A DNA stretch of 64,000 nt from Streptomyces sp. 135 (GTDB taxonomy: Bacteria; Actinomycetota; Actinomycetes; Streptomycetales; Streptomycetaceae): assembly GCF_020026305.1 (NCBI RefSeq), contig NZ_CP075691.1:434001-498000 (forward strand), written 5' to 3'. Position 1 is the stretch's first letter, and each line of letters begins with the position of its first letter. Under the pieces are notes generated by a model, which worked only from the letters and a program-made list of their open reading frames with translations, was not told the origin of the DNA and made no database searches. The translations under genes were made by a program, and so were the position numbers. This document shows, piece by piece, positions 31,987-41,100 of the stretch.

Positions 31987-34779
31987 CTATTGGCCGTCCC
32001 GGACCGTGCCGGTGAACACCGGGCCCTCCTGCGGTTCCCAGTTCTGGTCGTAGACGAACAACTGGGCTTTCAGGGACTCGTCCGGTTCGCGCGCGGTGTC
32101 CTTGATGGTGGGGACGCGCACATCGACGCTCTTCTTGCCGGCGGGCAGGGTGAGGTACAGGGACTCACCGTCCGCCATCTTGGAGAGCGCGCGCCCGGGC
32201 CGGGGCGACTGCCCGGCTTCGTCCTCCAGCCAGCGCGGGTCCACGTCGAGCGTGGAGAGCTCGGCGCCCCTGTCGACCGGCAGGAAGGCAATGCCGGCAC
32301 TGATGTCCACGTCGACGGGTTCCGCGAGCGTCATCCGCCACTTCAGCGGCTTGCCCTCGGTGACGCGGTCGGCGACGGGCTCAAGGGTGAGCTCGGGCAT
32401 CGGGTCGTCGTTGCGTGCCGTCACGCCACCGTGGTGGGAGCCGACGACGGCACCGCGCACCGCCTTGGCGAACGCGTCCTGCGCGAGGTCGTAGCCATAG
32501 CGGGTGTCGCCCTTGACCTCCACCGGTACGTCGATGTCATGGCCGCCGGGGCGGACCGTCACCAGCCGGGACGTGACCTCGTCGGAGCCGGGCCTGGGCG
32601 CGAAGAGCCGGACCTGGCCGCTGCCCTTGCCCGAGACGCGTACCGGGACGTGGTAGGTCCGCACCCCGGAGTTTCCTTCGTCGACGGTCAGCCGGCCGAT
32701 GTCGACGCGGGGCATGGCGGCCGCCTTGACGGCGGGGGTGCCGGGGCGCCAGCCCCAGGCGTCCATCAGCCAGGCCTTGCCGGAGCGGCTGCGCGGGGTG
32801 AGCTCCAGGGTCTTCACCCGCTTCAGGTCCAGCTTGTCCTTCGCCTGTGCCGTCAGCGGCACGCGGACCTCGCGACCCCAGTACGAGGCGGTCCGGTCGC
32901 TGCCCGGCAGCCCGTCGACGCGGGCGGTGCCGAGCTTCGCGCGGTGGCCCGCCTTGTCGACGAGCGTCACGTCGAGCCGGGTGCCCTTGCTGTTGGGCGG
33001 CACGATCACCCGCAGCGCCACGTCCTTGGCGCCGGCCAGGGACACCGGGCGGGCGGGGCTCAGCCGGGCCGGGGAACCCGGCCGGGTCCAGCGCATCGCC
33101 ACCGCGTCACGGCCGGGCTCCGGGGAGACGCCCCAGCCGGCGAAGTGCGGTGACGCGCCCGCCGTGGCGGGCGACAGGCAGGCGCGGGCGGCGTCGGGGG
33201 ACACCTGTGCGCAGAGCCGGGCACCCTTGACCGTGGCGGAGGAGTCCGGCAGGAAGGCCTCCGTGCGGCGGGCGCCGACGGCGTGGGTCAGGACCCGCGC
33301 GGGGTCCGCCGAGGGAGCGCGCCGGTTCGAGCCGTCGAGGAGGGGGCGCACCCGGTCGTCGCCCGCGACGAACAGCCGGGCCGCCGCGGCTATGTACGTG
33401 GCACCCGCGGCCTGCTGCTGCTTGGCGGTCAGGCGGGTCTTCTTGCCCGGGGAGCACACGGGGTCGTCGCCGGAGTGGAAGTCGTCCTCGGCGGGCGCCT
33501 TCGCCTGCCCCGGAGTCCATTCGCTGTTGAAGAAGTTGTGGTTGGCGCCGACCATGTACACCGCGCTGTGCAGGGCGGTGCCGCTGCCGACACGGCGCGT
33601 CCCGTCGACGTGGATCTCGCCCTGGAGGTCGGAGACGTCTCCGTCGCAGCCGGGCAGGATCGTCGCCGAGGGGACGTCCGGGACCGGGTTCTGCCCGAAG
33701 ATGGTGGGGCCTATCAGGACGTTGCCGCGTATCTTCCAGCGGACCGGGCCGTGGTAGCCGTCCTGGTCGGCGGGCGGCGCGTAGAGGCTGTCGAGCGCGG
33801 CCCTGTTGACGCCCTCGCCGCCGCGCGAGTGACCGACGAGGAGGACGCGTGACAGGTCGGCGGAGGCGACGGCGCGCACGGCCGCGGGGGCGTCGGCCGG
33901 CTTCTGCGTCCAGTCCGCCCAGTGGGCGAGGTGCAGCCGCACGAGCGAGGAGCGCGCCTGGGCACCGGCGTCCTCGGCGAGGTGGTCCTGGCCGTTGATG
34001 CCGTTGGCGGCGATGGACACGGTGACGTAGCCCTGGGAGGCGAGGAGCTTCTGGGCCCGCTGGTAGCCGTCCTGGCTCGGGATCGGCTTCATGCCGGCCT
34101 GGCAGGGCCAGTCCCCGCTCGCCTGGTCCCCGGTGCCGTAGCAGGTGTAGTGACGGCCGTGCAGGAACAGAGCGAGCGGCCGTTTCCCCGGCGCGTCGGC
34201 GGGCCCGACCACGTCGGCCCGCATCTCCACCGGCTCCGGGAAGCCGGGCAGCCGCACGGACTTGAGGGCGTACGCGCCTCTGACGGTGCGGTAGCGGCCG
34301 GGCTTGCCGGGGTCGACCGCGCCCGCGGGCGGAAGGGCCCCGGGGGAAGCGGCGGGCGGGGCAGTCGACTTCTGGCCGCGGCCCGCCTCGTCCAGCCGGC
34401 GCCCGCCGGCCAGCACGCGCAGCTTCTTCGCCGGGCCGACACGCGCGCCGTTGAGCGGCAACCGGAACGAGCGGCCGTCCTGGGCGGCCACGGGCCTGCC
34501 GAGGAGCTTGTCGCCGGAGTAGAACTCGACCCGGGCGTCCCCCATCGGCACCGGCTTCGGCGAGGCCCACACCAGTTCCTCGCCGCTTCCCTCACCGGCC
34601 AGTCGCCAGCCTTCGGGCAGGTCCTCGTCGCTGCCGGGCCGGCCGGACGACGCGGGTGGCGGGGCGTCGGTGGGCGGCAGCGCGTGGGCCGCCCCCGGGG
34701 CCGCCGCCGCGATCGCGAGTACCGCGAGCGCCGTGGTCGCCACTCGTGAGACGCGTCTCGAAGTGGTCCTCCTCCTCAT
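31987..34779 (-). CDS. Large secreted alpha/beta hydrolase with C-terminal beta-rich region
   Basis: Predicted secreted protein of 930 residues. A Tat-like signal (MRRRTTSRRVSRVATTALAV to about 35, ALA-type cleavage region) is followed by a hydrolase domain (about 170-480) with LALFLHGRHYTCYGTG and the nucleophile elbow LLVGHSRGGEGVNRAAL; a late His in GANHNFFNSEW may complete a triad. The C-terminal half (about 600-930) is beta-rich with Calx-beta-like wording (VADRVTEGKPLKWRMTLAEP). Cysteines are placed as in exported proteins. ATG at 34779 is preferred to TTG at 34800. The substrate is unknown. Confidence 0.82.
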   Translation of the reverse strand: MRRRTTSRRVSRVATTALAVLAIAAAAPGAAHALPPTDAPPPASSGRPGSDEDLPEGWRLAGEGSGEELVWASPKPVPMGDARVEFYSGDKLLGRPVAAQDGRSFRLPLNGARVGPAKKLRVLAGGRRLDEAGRGQKSTAPPAASPGALPPAGAVDPGKPGRYRTVRGAYALKSVRLPGFPEPVEMRADVVGPADAPGKRPLALFLHGRHYTCYGTGDQASGDWPCQAGMKPIPSQDGYQRAQKLLASQGYVTVSIAANGINGQDHLAEDAGAQARSSLVRLHLAHWADWTQKPADAPAAVRAVASADLSRVLLVGHSRGGEGVNRAALDSLYAPPADQDGYHGPVRWKIRGNVLIGPTIFGQNPVPDVPSATILPGCDGDVSDLQGEIHVDGTRRVGSGTALHSAVYMVGANHNFFNSEWTPGQAKAPAEDDFHSGDDPVCSPGKKTRLTAKQQQAAGATYIAAAARLFVAGDDRVRPLLDGSNRRAPSADPARVLTHAVGARRTEAFLPDSSATVKGARLCAQVSPDAARACLSPATAGASPHFAGWGVSPEPGRDAVAMRWTRPGSPARLSPARPVSLAGAKDVALRVIVPPNSKGTRLDVTLVDKAGHRAKLGTARVDGLPGSDRTASYWGREVRVPLTAQAKDKLDLKRVKTLELTPRSRSGKAWLMDAWGWRPGTPAVKAAAMPRVDIGRLTVDEGNSGVRTYHVPVRVSGKGSGQVRLFAPRPGSDEVTSRLVTVRPGGHDIDVPVEVKGDTRYGYDLAQDAFAKAVRGAVVGSHHGGVTARNDDPMPELTLEPVADRVTEGKPLKWRMTLAEPVDVDISAGIAFLPVDRGAELSTLDVDPRWLEDEAGQSPRPGRALSKMADGESLYLTLPAGKKSVDVRVPTIKDTAREPDESLKAQLFVYDQNWEPQEGPVFTGTVRDGQ

Positions 34780-34910
34780 CACACTTCTCAGGACACGCAA
34801 GCGAACTCATGTGCCCCTCTTGTCTCTTGGAGGACGGCAATCGGAGGCATCGCGTTGCCTCACGACGGACCCTCTGTCGCCGGCGGCGGACGACCTGCCA
34901 GGATTCGGTC

Positions 34911-35354
34911 ATGCACATCTACGAAGAGCGGCTGAGCGTCCCCCGCTCCTGGTGGGCCCTGGTCGCGCTGGGCGGATTCGGACTGGGGCTCGGGGCCATT
35001 CCCTTCGGCGTGATGGCCGCGGTGATCACGGCCACGGCCGGCATCGCGGTGGCCGCCGCGATCGTGCACGCGCACGGCAGCGTGCGCATCCTCGTGACGC
35101 CGGGCTCGCTCGTCGTCGGCGGGCGGACCATCCCGATCGAGGCGCTCGGGGCCACCGAGATCCTCGACGAGCGGGAGGCCTTCGAGTGGCGCACGGTCAG
35201 GGCGAATCCGTACGCGCTGCTGCTCTTGCGTTCCTACGTCCCCACGGCCCTGCGCATCGAGTTGAGGAACTCCTACGGCGGCGCGCCGTACGTGTACGTG
35301 TCGACGCGGCAGCCGATGAACCTCGCGGCGGTGCTGGCCTTCTCCCGGAGCTGA
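34911..35354 (+). CDS. DUF3093-like small membrane protein
   Basis: Protein of 147 residues: a short N-terminus MHIYEERLSVPRSWW, two adjacent hydrophobic segments (about 15-55), then a PH-like soluble part (VRILVTPGSLVVGG, ending YVYVSTRQPMNLAAVLAF). This matches the actinobacterial DUF3093 pattern, whose function is unknown. The start at 34911 has AGGA upstream and is divergent from the secreted hydrolase, 131 bp apart. Confidence 0.75.
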   Translation: MHIYEERLSVPRSWWALVALGGFGLGLGAIPFGVMAAVITATAGIAVAAAIVHAHGSVRILVTPGSLVVGGRTIPIEALGATEILDEREAFEWRTVRANPYALLLLRSYVPTALRIELRNSYGGAPYVYVSTRQPMNLAAVLAFSRS

Positions 35355-35369
35355 CCCCGCGACGCCCCG

Positions 35370-36293
35370 TCAGCCGGCGGGCATGTCGGCCGCCTGACGG
35401 AGCGCCTGGCGGCAGGCGAGGACCGCCGGGTGGGTGCTGCGGCCCGCGCGGACGGCGGTGAACAGGCGACGGGCCCGCTGCCCCCGGGGCAGCGGCACCA
35501 GCCGCACCGCCGGTCGGCGCCCGCCCCACACCAGGTCGGGCAGGAGCGCCACGGCGTGTCCCTGCTCGACCAGGCGCAGATGCAGCAGGAGATCGGTGGA
35601 CTCGAAGCGCACGTCGGGCTCGAACCCGGCGGTGCGGCACAGCGTGGTCGCCCAGCGCCGGGCCGCGCTGCCGTGCGGTTCCATGACCCAGGGCCGCTCG
35701 GCGCAGGCGAGCAGCGCGGACCGTGCGCCACTCATGTGCGGCGGCGCGGCCTCGTCCGGCGGGGCGGGCAGGGCAAGGCGCAGGGGGTCCTGGCGGAGGT
35801 CTTCCTGGTGGAGCTCGGCGGGGCGGGGGCCGGGGTCGCCGGGATACTCCTCGGCGACGACGAGGTCGAAGTCGCGGGCGAGCAGCGCGGGCAGCGCGGC
35901 CTCCGGTTCGGCCTGGGTGACGTGGACGCGCAGGGCGGGGTGCTCCTCGCGCAGCAGGGTGAGCGCGGTCGGCACCAGGGCGAGGGCCGCGGTCTGGAAC
36001 GAGGCGATCCGCAGGGTTCCGGTCAGCCCCGAGAGCGAGGTGGCGATGTCCGCCTCGGCACGTTCCAGACGGGCGAGGACCGCCTCGGTGTGAGCGACGA
36101 GGATCTCGGCCTGCGGGGTCAGGCGCACGCGTCGGCCGATCGGTTCCAGCAGCGGGACGCCCACCTCCGTCTCCAGCTGGGAGAGCTGTTGGGAGACCGA
36201 GGACGGGCTGTAGGAGAGAGCCGTGGCGACGGCGGCGAGTGTGCCGCGGTGCTTCAGTTCGCGCAGCAGTCGCAGCCGGTGCAGATCGAACAC
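35370..36293 (-). CDS. LysR family transcriptional regulator
   Basis: Regulator of 307 residues. The N-terminal helix-turn-helix is FDLHRLRLLRELKHRGTLAA then SYSPSSVSQQLSQLE; the effector-binding domain follows from about residue 90 (GTLRIASFQTAALALVP). The GTG at 36293 is preferred because GGAGG lies 7 nt upstream; an ATG at 36308 is also in frame. It is divergent from the PLP-dependent lyase with one LysR-like dyad between them, so it probably controls that gene. Confidence 0.9.
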   Translation of the reverse strand: MFDLHRLRLLRELKHRGTLAAVATALSYSPSSVSQQLSQLETEVGVPLLEPIGRRVRLTPQAEILVAHTEAVLARLERAEADIATSLSGLTGTLRIASFQTAALALVPTALTLLREEHPALRVHVTQAEPEAALPALLARDFDLVVAEEYPGDPGPRPAELHQEDLRQDPLRLALPAPPDEAAPPHMSGARSALLACAERPWVMEPHGSAARRWATTLCRTAGFEPDVRFESTDLLLHLRLVEQGHAVALLPDLVWGGRRPAVRLVPLPRGQRARRLFTAVRAGRSTHPAVLACRQALRQAADMPAG

Positions 36294-36319
36294 CCCCGGG
36301 CCTCCCATTCATCGGCTTC

Positions 36320-36339
36320 TCCGACCATTATCGGTCGGA
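36320..36339. promoter_or_regulatory. LysR-type inverted repeat between regulator and lyase
   Basis: TCCGACC-ATTATC-GGTCGGA has perfect 7-bp arms and an AT-rich centre, in the 91-bp gap between the two divergent starts. It extends to TTC...GAA-like flanks and fits the T-N11-A form of LysR sites. Confidence 0.7.
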
Positions 36340-36384
36340 AAGAATCGCTGGACCGAAGGGAGGGCGGCGCCGCAGGCTGTTCTC

Positions 36385-37578
36385 ATGATGGAACACGAGA
36401 CCTCCCCCGTGGCCGAATCCCCCGCCTTCCCTTCGTCATCGTCCGCCCGCTCTCCCCTCCCCCGGCTCCCCTGGTTCGCGCGACCCGCCGCACGGTCCTG
36501 GACCTGCGCCCCGCCTCCGGCGGACGCCCACGCGTTCCATGCCGCGCTGCCCGGTTACACACCGACCGCCTTGCATGAACTGCCCGCACTGGCCGCGGAG
36601 TTGGGGGTCGCACGGGTCTTCGTCAAGGACGAGTCGGAGCGGCTCGGCCTGCCCGCGTTCAAGGCGCTCGGCGCGTCGTGGGCGATCCATCGGGTCCTGG
36701 CGGCGGCCTCGGACGACCGGCGGCTGTGCCTGGTCACCGCCACCGACGGCAACCACGGGCGGGCCGTGGCCAAAATGGCGCGGCAACTCGGTCTGCGCGC
36801 GCACGTCTTCGTCCCCGAGGGCGTCCACCCGGCGGCCGTGGCCGCCATCGGCGGCGAGGGCGCCGAGGTCACCACCGTGGCCGGGTCCTACGACGCGGCG
36901 GTGCGCAGGGCGGCGGACGCGGCCGGGGCGCCTGGCGCGGTGCTCATCCAGGACATGGCGTGGGACGGCTACGAGGAGGTTCCGGCGCTGATCGTCGAGG
37001 GGTACGCGACGCTGTTCTCGGAGGTGGACGCCCAACTGGCCGCGGCGGGCGCGCCGTCGCCGTCCCTGGTCGCGGTCCCGGTGGGCGTGGGGTCTCTGGC
37101 CCAGGCGGCCGTGGCGCATTACCGGAGCCGGCGGTCCGTCACGACGGCCGCCGGTGAGGCGCCCGCCGCGCTCCTTTCCGTGGAGCCGGAGGTGGCCGCG
37201 TGCGTCCTCGCGAGCCTCCGGGCGGGGCGGCCGACCAGCGTGGAGACCGGCGTGACCACGATGGCGGGGCTCAACTGCGGCACGCCTTCGACGCTCGCAT
37301 GGCCCGCGTTGCGCGACGGCCTGGACGCGGCGATCACCGTCCGCGACGCCGACAGTGCGGCGGCCATGCGCGACCTGGCGGACCTGGGCGTCTCGTCCGG
37401 GCCGTGCGGCGCCGCCTCCCTCGCGGGGGCGCGTGCCGCCCTCACGGGTGAGGGAAGTGCCGCGCGCCGGGCCGCTCTGGGCATCGGAGCCGCGTCGACG
37501 GTGGTGTTGATCAGCACCGAGGGGGCGGCCGCCACACCCCCGTCACAAGCTCCGCAAGCTCGCAAGGACCCCGTTTAA
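36385..37578 (+). CDS. Diaminopropionate ammonia-lyase-like PLP enzyme
   Basis: Fold-type II PLP enzyme of 397 residues. The cofactor lysine is Lys93 in GLPAFKALGASWA, the substrate-binding motif is TATDGNHGRAVA, and the C-terminal SSGPCGAASLAG loop matches the phosphate/SGPCG region of diaminopropionate ammonia-lyase and related threonine-dehydratase-like enzymes. It would release ammonia from a small amino acid to give a 2-oxoacid. ATG at 36385 or 36388. The N-terminus is Ser/Pro-rich. Control by the divergent LysR protein is likely. Confidence 0.87.
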   Translation: MMEHETSPVAESPAFPSSSSARSPLPRLPWFARPAARSWTCAPPPADAHAFHAALPGYTPTALHELPALAAELGVARVFVKDESERLGLPAFKALGASWAIHRVLAAASDDRRLCLVTATDGNHGRAVAKMARQLGLRAHVFVPEGVHPAAVAAIGGEGAEVTTVAGSYDAAVRRAADAAGAPGAVLIQDMAWDGYEEVPALIVEGYATLFSEVDAQLAAAGAPSPSLVAVPVGVGSLAQAAVAHYRSRRSVTTAAGEAPAALLSVEPEVAACVLASLRAGRPTSVETGVTTMAGLNCGTPSTLAWPALRDGLDAAITVRDADSAAAMRDLADLGVSSGPCGAASLAGARAALTGEGSAARRAALGIGAASTVVLISTEGAAATPPSQAPQARKDPV

Positions 37579-37680
37579 CCACGCCTGAGCGATGATTTCC
37601 GGTCGATACAGGTGGTCGAAAAAAGAACCAATTTCACATAGCTGCAGGTCGGGACGTAGTTAGCGTTTATACCAATGCCG

Positions 37681-37701
37681 CTTGTCCATATGCTGGACAA
37701 G
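37681..37701. promoter_or_regulatory. Inverted repeat and promoter region of the protease inhibitor gene
   Basis: CTTGTCC-N7-GGACAAG (perfect 7-bp arms) lies 167 bp before the inhibitor ATG. Just upstream, TTTATACC (from 37665) in an unusually AT-rich stretch offers a -10-like element, so the dyad would sit at the start of the transcript as operator or 5' hairpin. No gene is seen between 37579 and 37867. Confidence 0.5.
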
Positions 37702-37867
37702 CGCCGCGCGACCGGGCCACCGCTCCTGAGCTGCCCGAACCCTCGTACGGGAACCGTCCACCGGACGCACACATCCGGAAATCGACCATCCGCCTGGCAC
37801 TCACTCTCCGCACCGGCAAGACTCCCCACCGCAGTCACCAACCGCAACCAGCGAAGGAGAGTCCACC

Positions 37868-38308
37868 ATGCGTCGCACCCTCAGGACGATAGGAGCAACC
37901 GCCGCGGCGGCCACCTGCGTCCTCGCCGCGACATCAGGCACCGCGCAGGCCGAGGCACCGAAGCCGACGAGCCTCTACGCGCCCTCTGCCCTGGTGCTCA
38001 CGGTCGGCCAGGGCGAGGACGCCACCTCCGCGGCAGTCGAGCGTGCCGTGACACTGACCTGTGCGCCGCGCCCCGCCGGGACCCACCCGACGCCGGCCGC
38101 GGCGTGCGCCGAGCTCGCCGAGGTGGGGGGCCAGCCGACCCACCTGGTGCGCGACACGTCCAACGTCATGTGTACCAAGGAGTGGCAGCCGGTCACGGTG
38201 ACCGTCGCCGGTGTGTGGAACGGCAAGCATGTCGGCTGGTCCACCACCTTCGCCAACCGGTGCATGATGAAGGCGGGTCTCGGGGAGGGTGCCGCATTGA
38301 CCTTCTGA
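37868..38308 (+). CDS. Subtilisin-inhibitor-like secreted protease inhibitor (SSI family)
   Basis: Secreted inhibitor of 146 residues; signal peptide about 1-28 with cleavage after TAQA. The mature start SLYAPSALVLTVGQGEDA is typical of SSI. Four cysteines form the two conserved disulfides (65-80 and 102-132). The reactive loop reads NVMCTKEWQPV, which by SSI alignment places Lys104 at P1 and Glu105 at P1', so trypsin-like proteases rather than subtilisin would be the best targets. GAAGGAGA lies just upstream and a 12-bp terminator follows. SSI proteins control extracellular proteases during development. Confidence 0.95.
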   Translation: MRRTLRTIGATAAAATCVLAATSGTAQAEAPKPTSLYAPSALVLTVGQGEDATSAAVERAVTLTCAPRPAGTHPTPAAACAELAEVGGQPTHLVRDTSNVMCTKEWQPVTVTVAGVWNGKHVGWSTTFANRCMMKAGLGEGAALTF

Positions 38309-38382
38309 CGAGATCTCACCCTGATCCACACTCAGGGGAGTCCCGGTGACCTTTCGTGGGGGAAGGCTGCCGGGATGCGGGG

Positions 38383-38414
38383 CGGCCCCCGGTGTCCTCG
38401 GGCACCGGGGGCCG
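38383..38414 (+). terminator. Terminator of the protease inhibitor gene
   Basis: A perfect 12-bp stem CGGCCCCCGGTG/CACCGGGGGCCG with an 8-nt loop, 75 bp after the stop codon. It fits a highly expressed single gene. Confidence 0.88.
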
Positions 38415-38524
38415 TAGTGTTTCCCGCAGCCGCCGCCCGGCGAGGAGCCCGAGGAATCCGAGGAGTCCATGGTGAACCGTCCGACGCGCCCGCACCGTAC
38501 GCAGGACTGCCCGGCGGCGTCGGA

Positions 38525-38994
38525 GTGTCACGGCTGAGGGTGTACGACTGGCCGGCCGCCGATGGGCGGCAAGGCGGAACTCCCCATGTGCACCCGACCT
38601 GTTCGGAGGGGTACGCGGTGACCGGCGGCCGCGGCGCCGTGCAGACCCTGACCGCTGCCGGCTTCCAGGAGACGCCCCTGTCGCCCGGGGCCCTGGTGTG
38701 GTTCACGCCCGGGACCATCCACCGCCTGGTCAACGACGGCGACCTGACCCTCCACGTCCTCATGCAGAACTGCGGGTTGCCCGAGGCGGGCGACGCCGTC
38801 CTGACCCCGCTCGGTGGCGTGAGCGCTGGCGGGCCGGGGCCGCCGCCGCGGCCGAGGTGACCGCCACGCAGCTGGACCGGCTCGAACGCGGCGAGGCCGA
38901 CTATCTGGCGCACGCCGTCGTGCGGGCCGAACAGCCGTCAGAACGCGGAAAGTTCGGCATGTGTGGACGGCTGGACGTCTACGACGTGGCGTGA
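38525..38994 (+). pseudogene. Cupin-domain protein gene with a frameshift
   Basis: From a GTG at 38525 the frame encodes a cupin: RLRVYDWPAADG, metal-site-like TPHVHPTCSEGYAVTGG and TIHRLVNDGDLTLHVLMQN. It meets TGA at 38858-38860. At about 38806 the meaningful frame moves by one base and continues as DPARWRERWRAGAAAAAEV to the TGA at 38992-38994. One lost base restores a single protein of about 156 residues. The ribosome binding site is weak. A sequencing error is possible. The end overlaps the convergent YunG-like gene by 16 bp. Confidence 0.7.
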
Positions 38995-39401
38995 ACGGCC
39001 GCCGTGGCACGCTCACGCGCCACCTCGTCGAGCCTGCTCGACACGCGTGTGCGCAGCAGCTCGTACTCCTCCCGGCAGTGGCGGATCTCCGGCGGTCTGA
39101 CGACGGCGACGCCCTCCGTCACGGTCTCGCCCGGCAGGAACTGGCCCCGGGTGAGGTCGATCTCCACCCCCGAGGCGAGGCGGTTCCACCAGTGGTATCC
39201 CGTCCGCTCGCCCGCGACGTGGACCTCGCCGAGTATCAACTCGCCGCCCAGCAGGTCGTTCACGACGAGCGCGGTGACGCCGCACTGGTCCCGCGCCGGA
39301 TTGTCCGGCGGCCAGGTCTCACCGGAACGCGGGTCGGCCGTGTCCGCGCCCCAACTGTCGCGCAACGCCGCCTCGATGTCGCTCAAGAGCAGTGGTGTCA
39401 T
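38979..39401 (-). CDS. YunG-like hypothetical protein
   Basis: Protein of 140 residues: DIEAALRDSWGADTADP, then the conserved-looking RDQCGVTALVVNDLLGGELI and GYHWWNRLASGVEIDLTRGQF. The Cys, His and Asp in these segments resemble the YunG group, a small cysteine-peptidase-like fold with unproven activity. ATG at 39401 chosen for the match to the family start; the sequence upstream (GAGAGTGAACGGC) gives only a modest ribosome binding site. Confidence 0.72.
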   Translation of the reverse strand: MTPLLLSDIEAALRDSWGADTADPRSGETWPPDNPARDQCGVTALVVNDLLGGELILGEVHVAGERTGYHWWNRLASGVEIDLTRGQFLPGETVTEGVAVVRPPEIRHCREEYELLRTRVSSRLDEVARERATAAVHATS

Positions 39402-39534
39402 GCCGTTCACTCTCGCACCGACCACTGACAATCATGCGTCGTCGCAGCTCAGGGGTGCCTCGTCGGCATGCGAACTCACCCACCGCACACCGCCCACCTG
39501 TCTGGCGCCCACACGCCTGGCGCACAATGTGCCC

Positions 39535-40068
39535 ATGCCCCCTCAGATCACCGCCGACGAGATCCGCACCGCCCGACTCGACCTCGTACCGCTGCGCGTC
39601 GAGCACGCCGCCGAGATGGCCGTCGTGCTCGGCGACCCCGCGCTGCACACCTTCATCGGCGGCTCCCCCGACGACGCCGAGGCGCTGCGGAACCGCTACC
39701 GGCGGATGCTCGCGGGCTCCTCCGACCCCGGTGTCTCCTGGTGCAACTGGGTCGTCGGCTTCCGGGAGGGCTCTCGGGAGGGCGAGCCCGCGCCCCTGGT
39801 CGGGACGGTGCAGGCCACTGTCGTGCCCGGCGCACAAGGCGCCCTCGCGGAGATCGCCTGGGTGATCGGAACGCCCTGGCAGGGGCGCGGCTTCGCCTCG
39901 GAGGCGGCCCGGGGCCTGGTGGACTGGCTGGCGGGACAGGGCGTACGGACGCTGGTCGCGCACGTCCACCCGGACCACGGCGCGTCCGCGGCCGTCGCGG
40001 CGGCGGCCGGTCTCGCCGCCACGGACGAGGTCCACGACGGCGAGATCCGCTGGGAGGCGTCCCTGTAG
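39535..40068 (+). CDS. GNAT family N-acetyltransferase
   Basis: Acetyltransferase of 177 residues of the RimJ/RimL type: TARLDLVPLRVEHAAEMAVV at the start and acetyl-CoA motif A EIAWVIGTPWQGRGFASEAA near 120. The substrate is unknown. ATG at 39535 gives the usual length; the preceding 130 bp are free of other genes. Confidence 0.88.
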   Translation: MPPQITADEIRTARLDLVPLRVEHAAEMAVVLGDPALHTFIGGSPDDAEALRNRYRRMLAGSSDPGVSWCNWVVGFREGSREGEPAPLVGTVQATVVPGAQGALAEIAWVIGTPWQGRGFASEAARGLVDWLAGQGVRTLVAHVHPDHGASAAVAAAAGLAATDEVHDGEIRWEASL

Positions 40069-40093
40069 GGGCGGAAGTCGGCAGGGGCGGAAG

Positions 40094-41041
40094 TCAGTAG
40101 GGGCGGTCGCCCGCTATCGCGACCCGTTCCGCCACGCGGCGGTGGGGGGCGTAGTCGTCGACGGCGTAGTGCTGGGTGGCGCGGTTGTCCCAGAAGGCGA
40201 CGTCGCCCGCCTGCCAGTGGAACCGCACCTGGTACTCCGGCACATGGGCCTGGCGCACGAGGAGGCTCAGCAGGCGGTCGCTCTCCTCCCGCTCCATGCC
40301 GACGATGTGCGTGGTGAAGGAGGTGTTGACGAAGAGCATCCGGCGCCCGGTCTCCGGATGCGTGCGCACCACGGGGTGGGTGACGGGCGGGAAGCGGTCC
40401 TGGAGCGGGGCGAGCCGGTCGGGCCCGTAGAAGCGGGCGAAGCCGGGGATGAAGTCGTGCACGGCCCGCGCGCCCTCGACGCGCTCCTTCACGGCGTCGG
40501 GGAGGTTGTCGTACGCGGCGGCCATGTCGGCCCACAGCGTGTCTCCGCCGTACGGCGGCACCTCGCGCAGCTGCAACACGGCGCCGAGAGCGGGGCGTTC
40601 GCGGAAGGTGACGTCCGCGTGCCAGACGTTCTCGTACGTCGGGGTGGCGCTGCCCCCCTTGTCGAAACGGACGACGTCGTCGGCGGAGCCGCGGGCGAGC
40701 AGCGGATTGGTCTCCAGCTCACCCCAGTTGAGGGCGAAGGCGCGCTGCTGCTCGGCCGTGATGGCCGCGCCGCGGAAGAACAGCACCTTCCACTCCAGCA
40801 GCGCGCGGTTCAGCTCCTCGTGCAGGGCGGGCGTGAGGGGCCGCGCGAGATCGACGCCGCGGATCTCGGCGCCGATGAGGCGGCCCTGGGGCACGACGTC
40901 GATCAGTTCGTACGGCCGCTCCTGCCACCCCTCGGGCAGCCGGCGCAGGGTGCGGCGGCCTTCGTACATGCCGTCGGCGGGGACGCGGGCTTCCCGCAGA
41001 GGGGCGTGGGGCAGGGCTGTGGTGCGGTCCGTGGCAGTCAT
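40094..41041 (-). CDS. TauD/TfdA family 2-oxoglutarate dioxygenase
   Basis: Non-haem iron dioxygenase of 315 residues. The iron triad is His141-x-Asp143 in VWHADVTFRERP and His291 in TQHYAVDDYAPH; Arg302 in HRRVAER should bind 2-oxoglutarate. Taurine dioxygenases release sulfite from sulfonates, and sulfate-ester members also exist; which applies here is unknown. AAGGATC precedes the ATG. A 209-bp inverted-repeat element starts 60 bp upstream and separates the gene from whatever promoter lay to its right. Confidence 0.93.
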   Translation of the reverse strand: MTATDRTTALPHAPLREARVPADGMYEGRRTLRRLPEGWQERPYELIDVVPQGRLIGAEIRGVDLARPLTPALHEELNRALLEWKVLFFRGAAITAEQQRAFALNWGELETNPLLARGSADDVVRFDKGGSATPTYENVWHADVTFRERPALGAVLQLREVPPYGGDTLWADMAAAYDNLPDAVKERVEGARAVHDFIPGFARFYGPDRLAPLQDRFPPVTHPVVRTHPETGRRMLFVNTSFTTHIVGMEREESDRLLSLLVRQAHVPEYQVRFHWQAGDVAFWDNRATQHYAVDDYAPHRRVAERVAIAGDRPY

Positions 41042-41100
41042 GGGGAGATGATCCTTCGGGTGCGGAAGCGGGCGGGCCGGGCGGAGCGGACTCCGTACGG

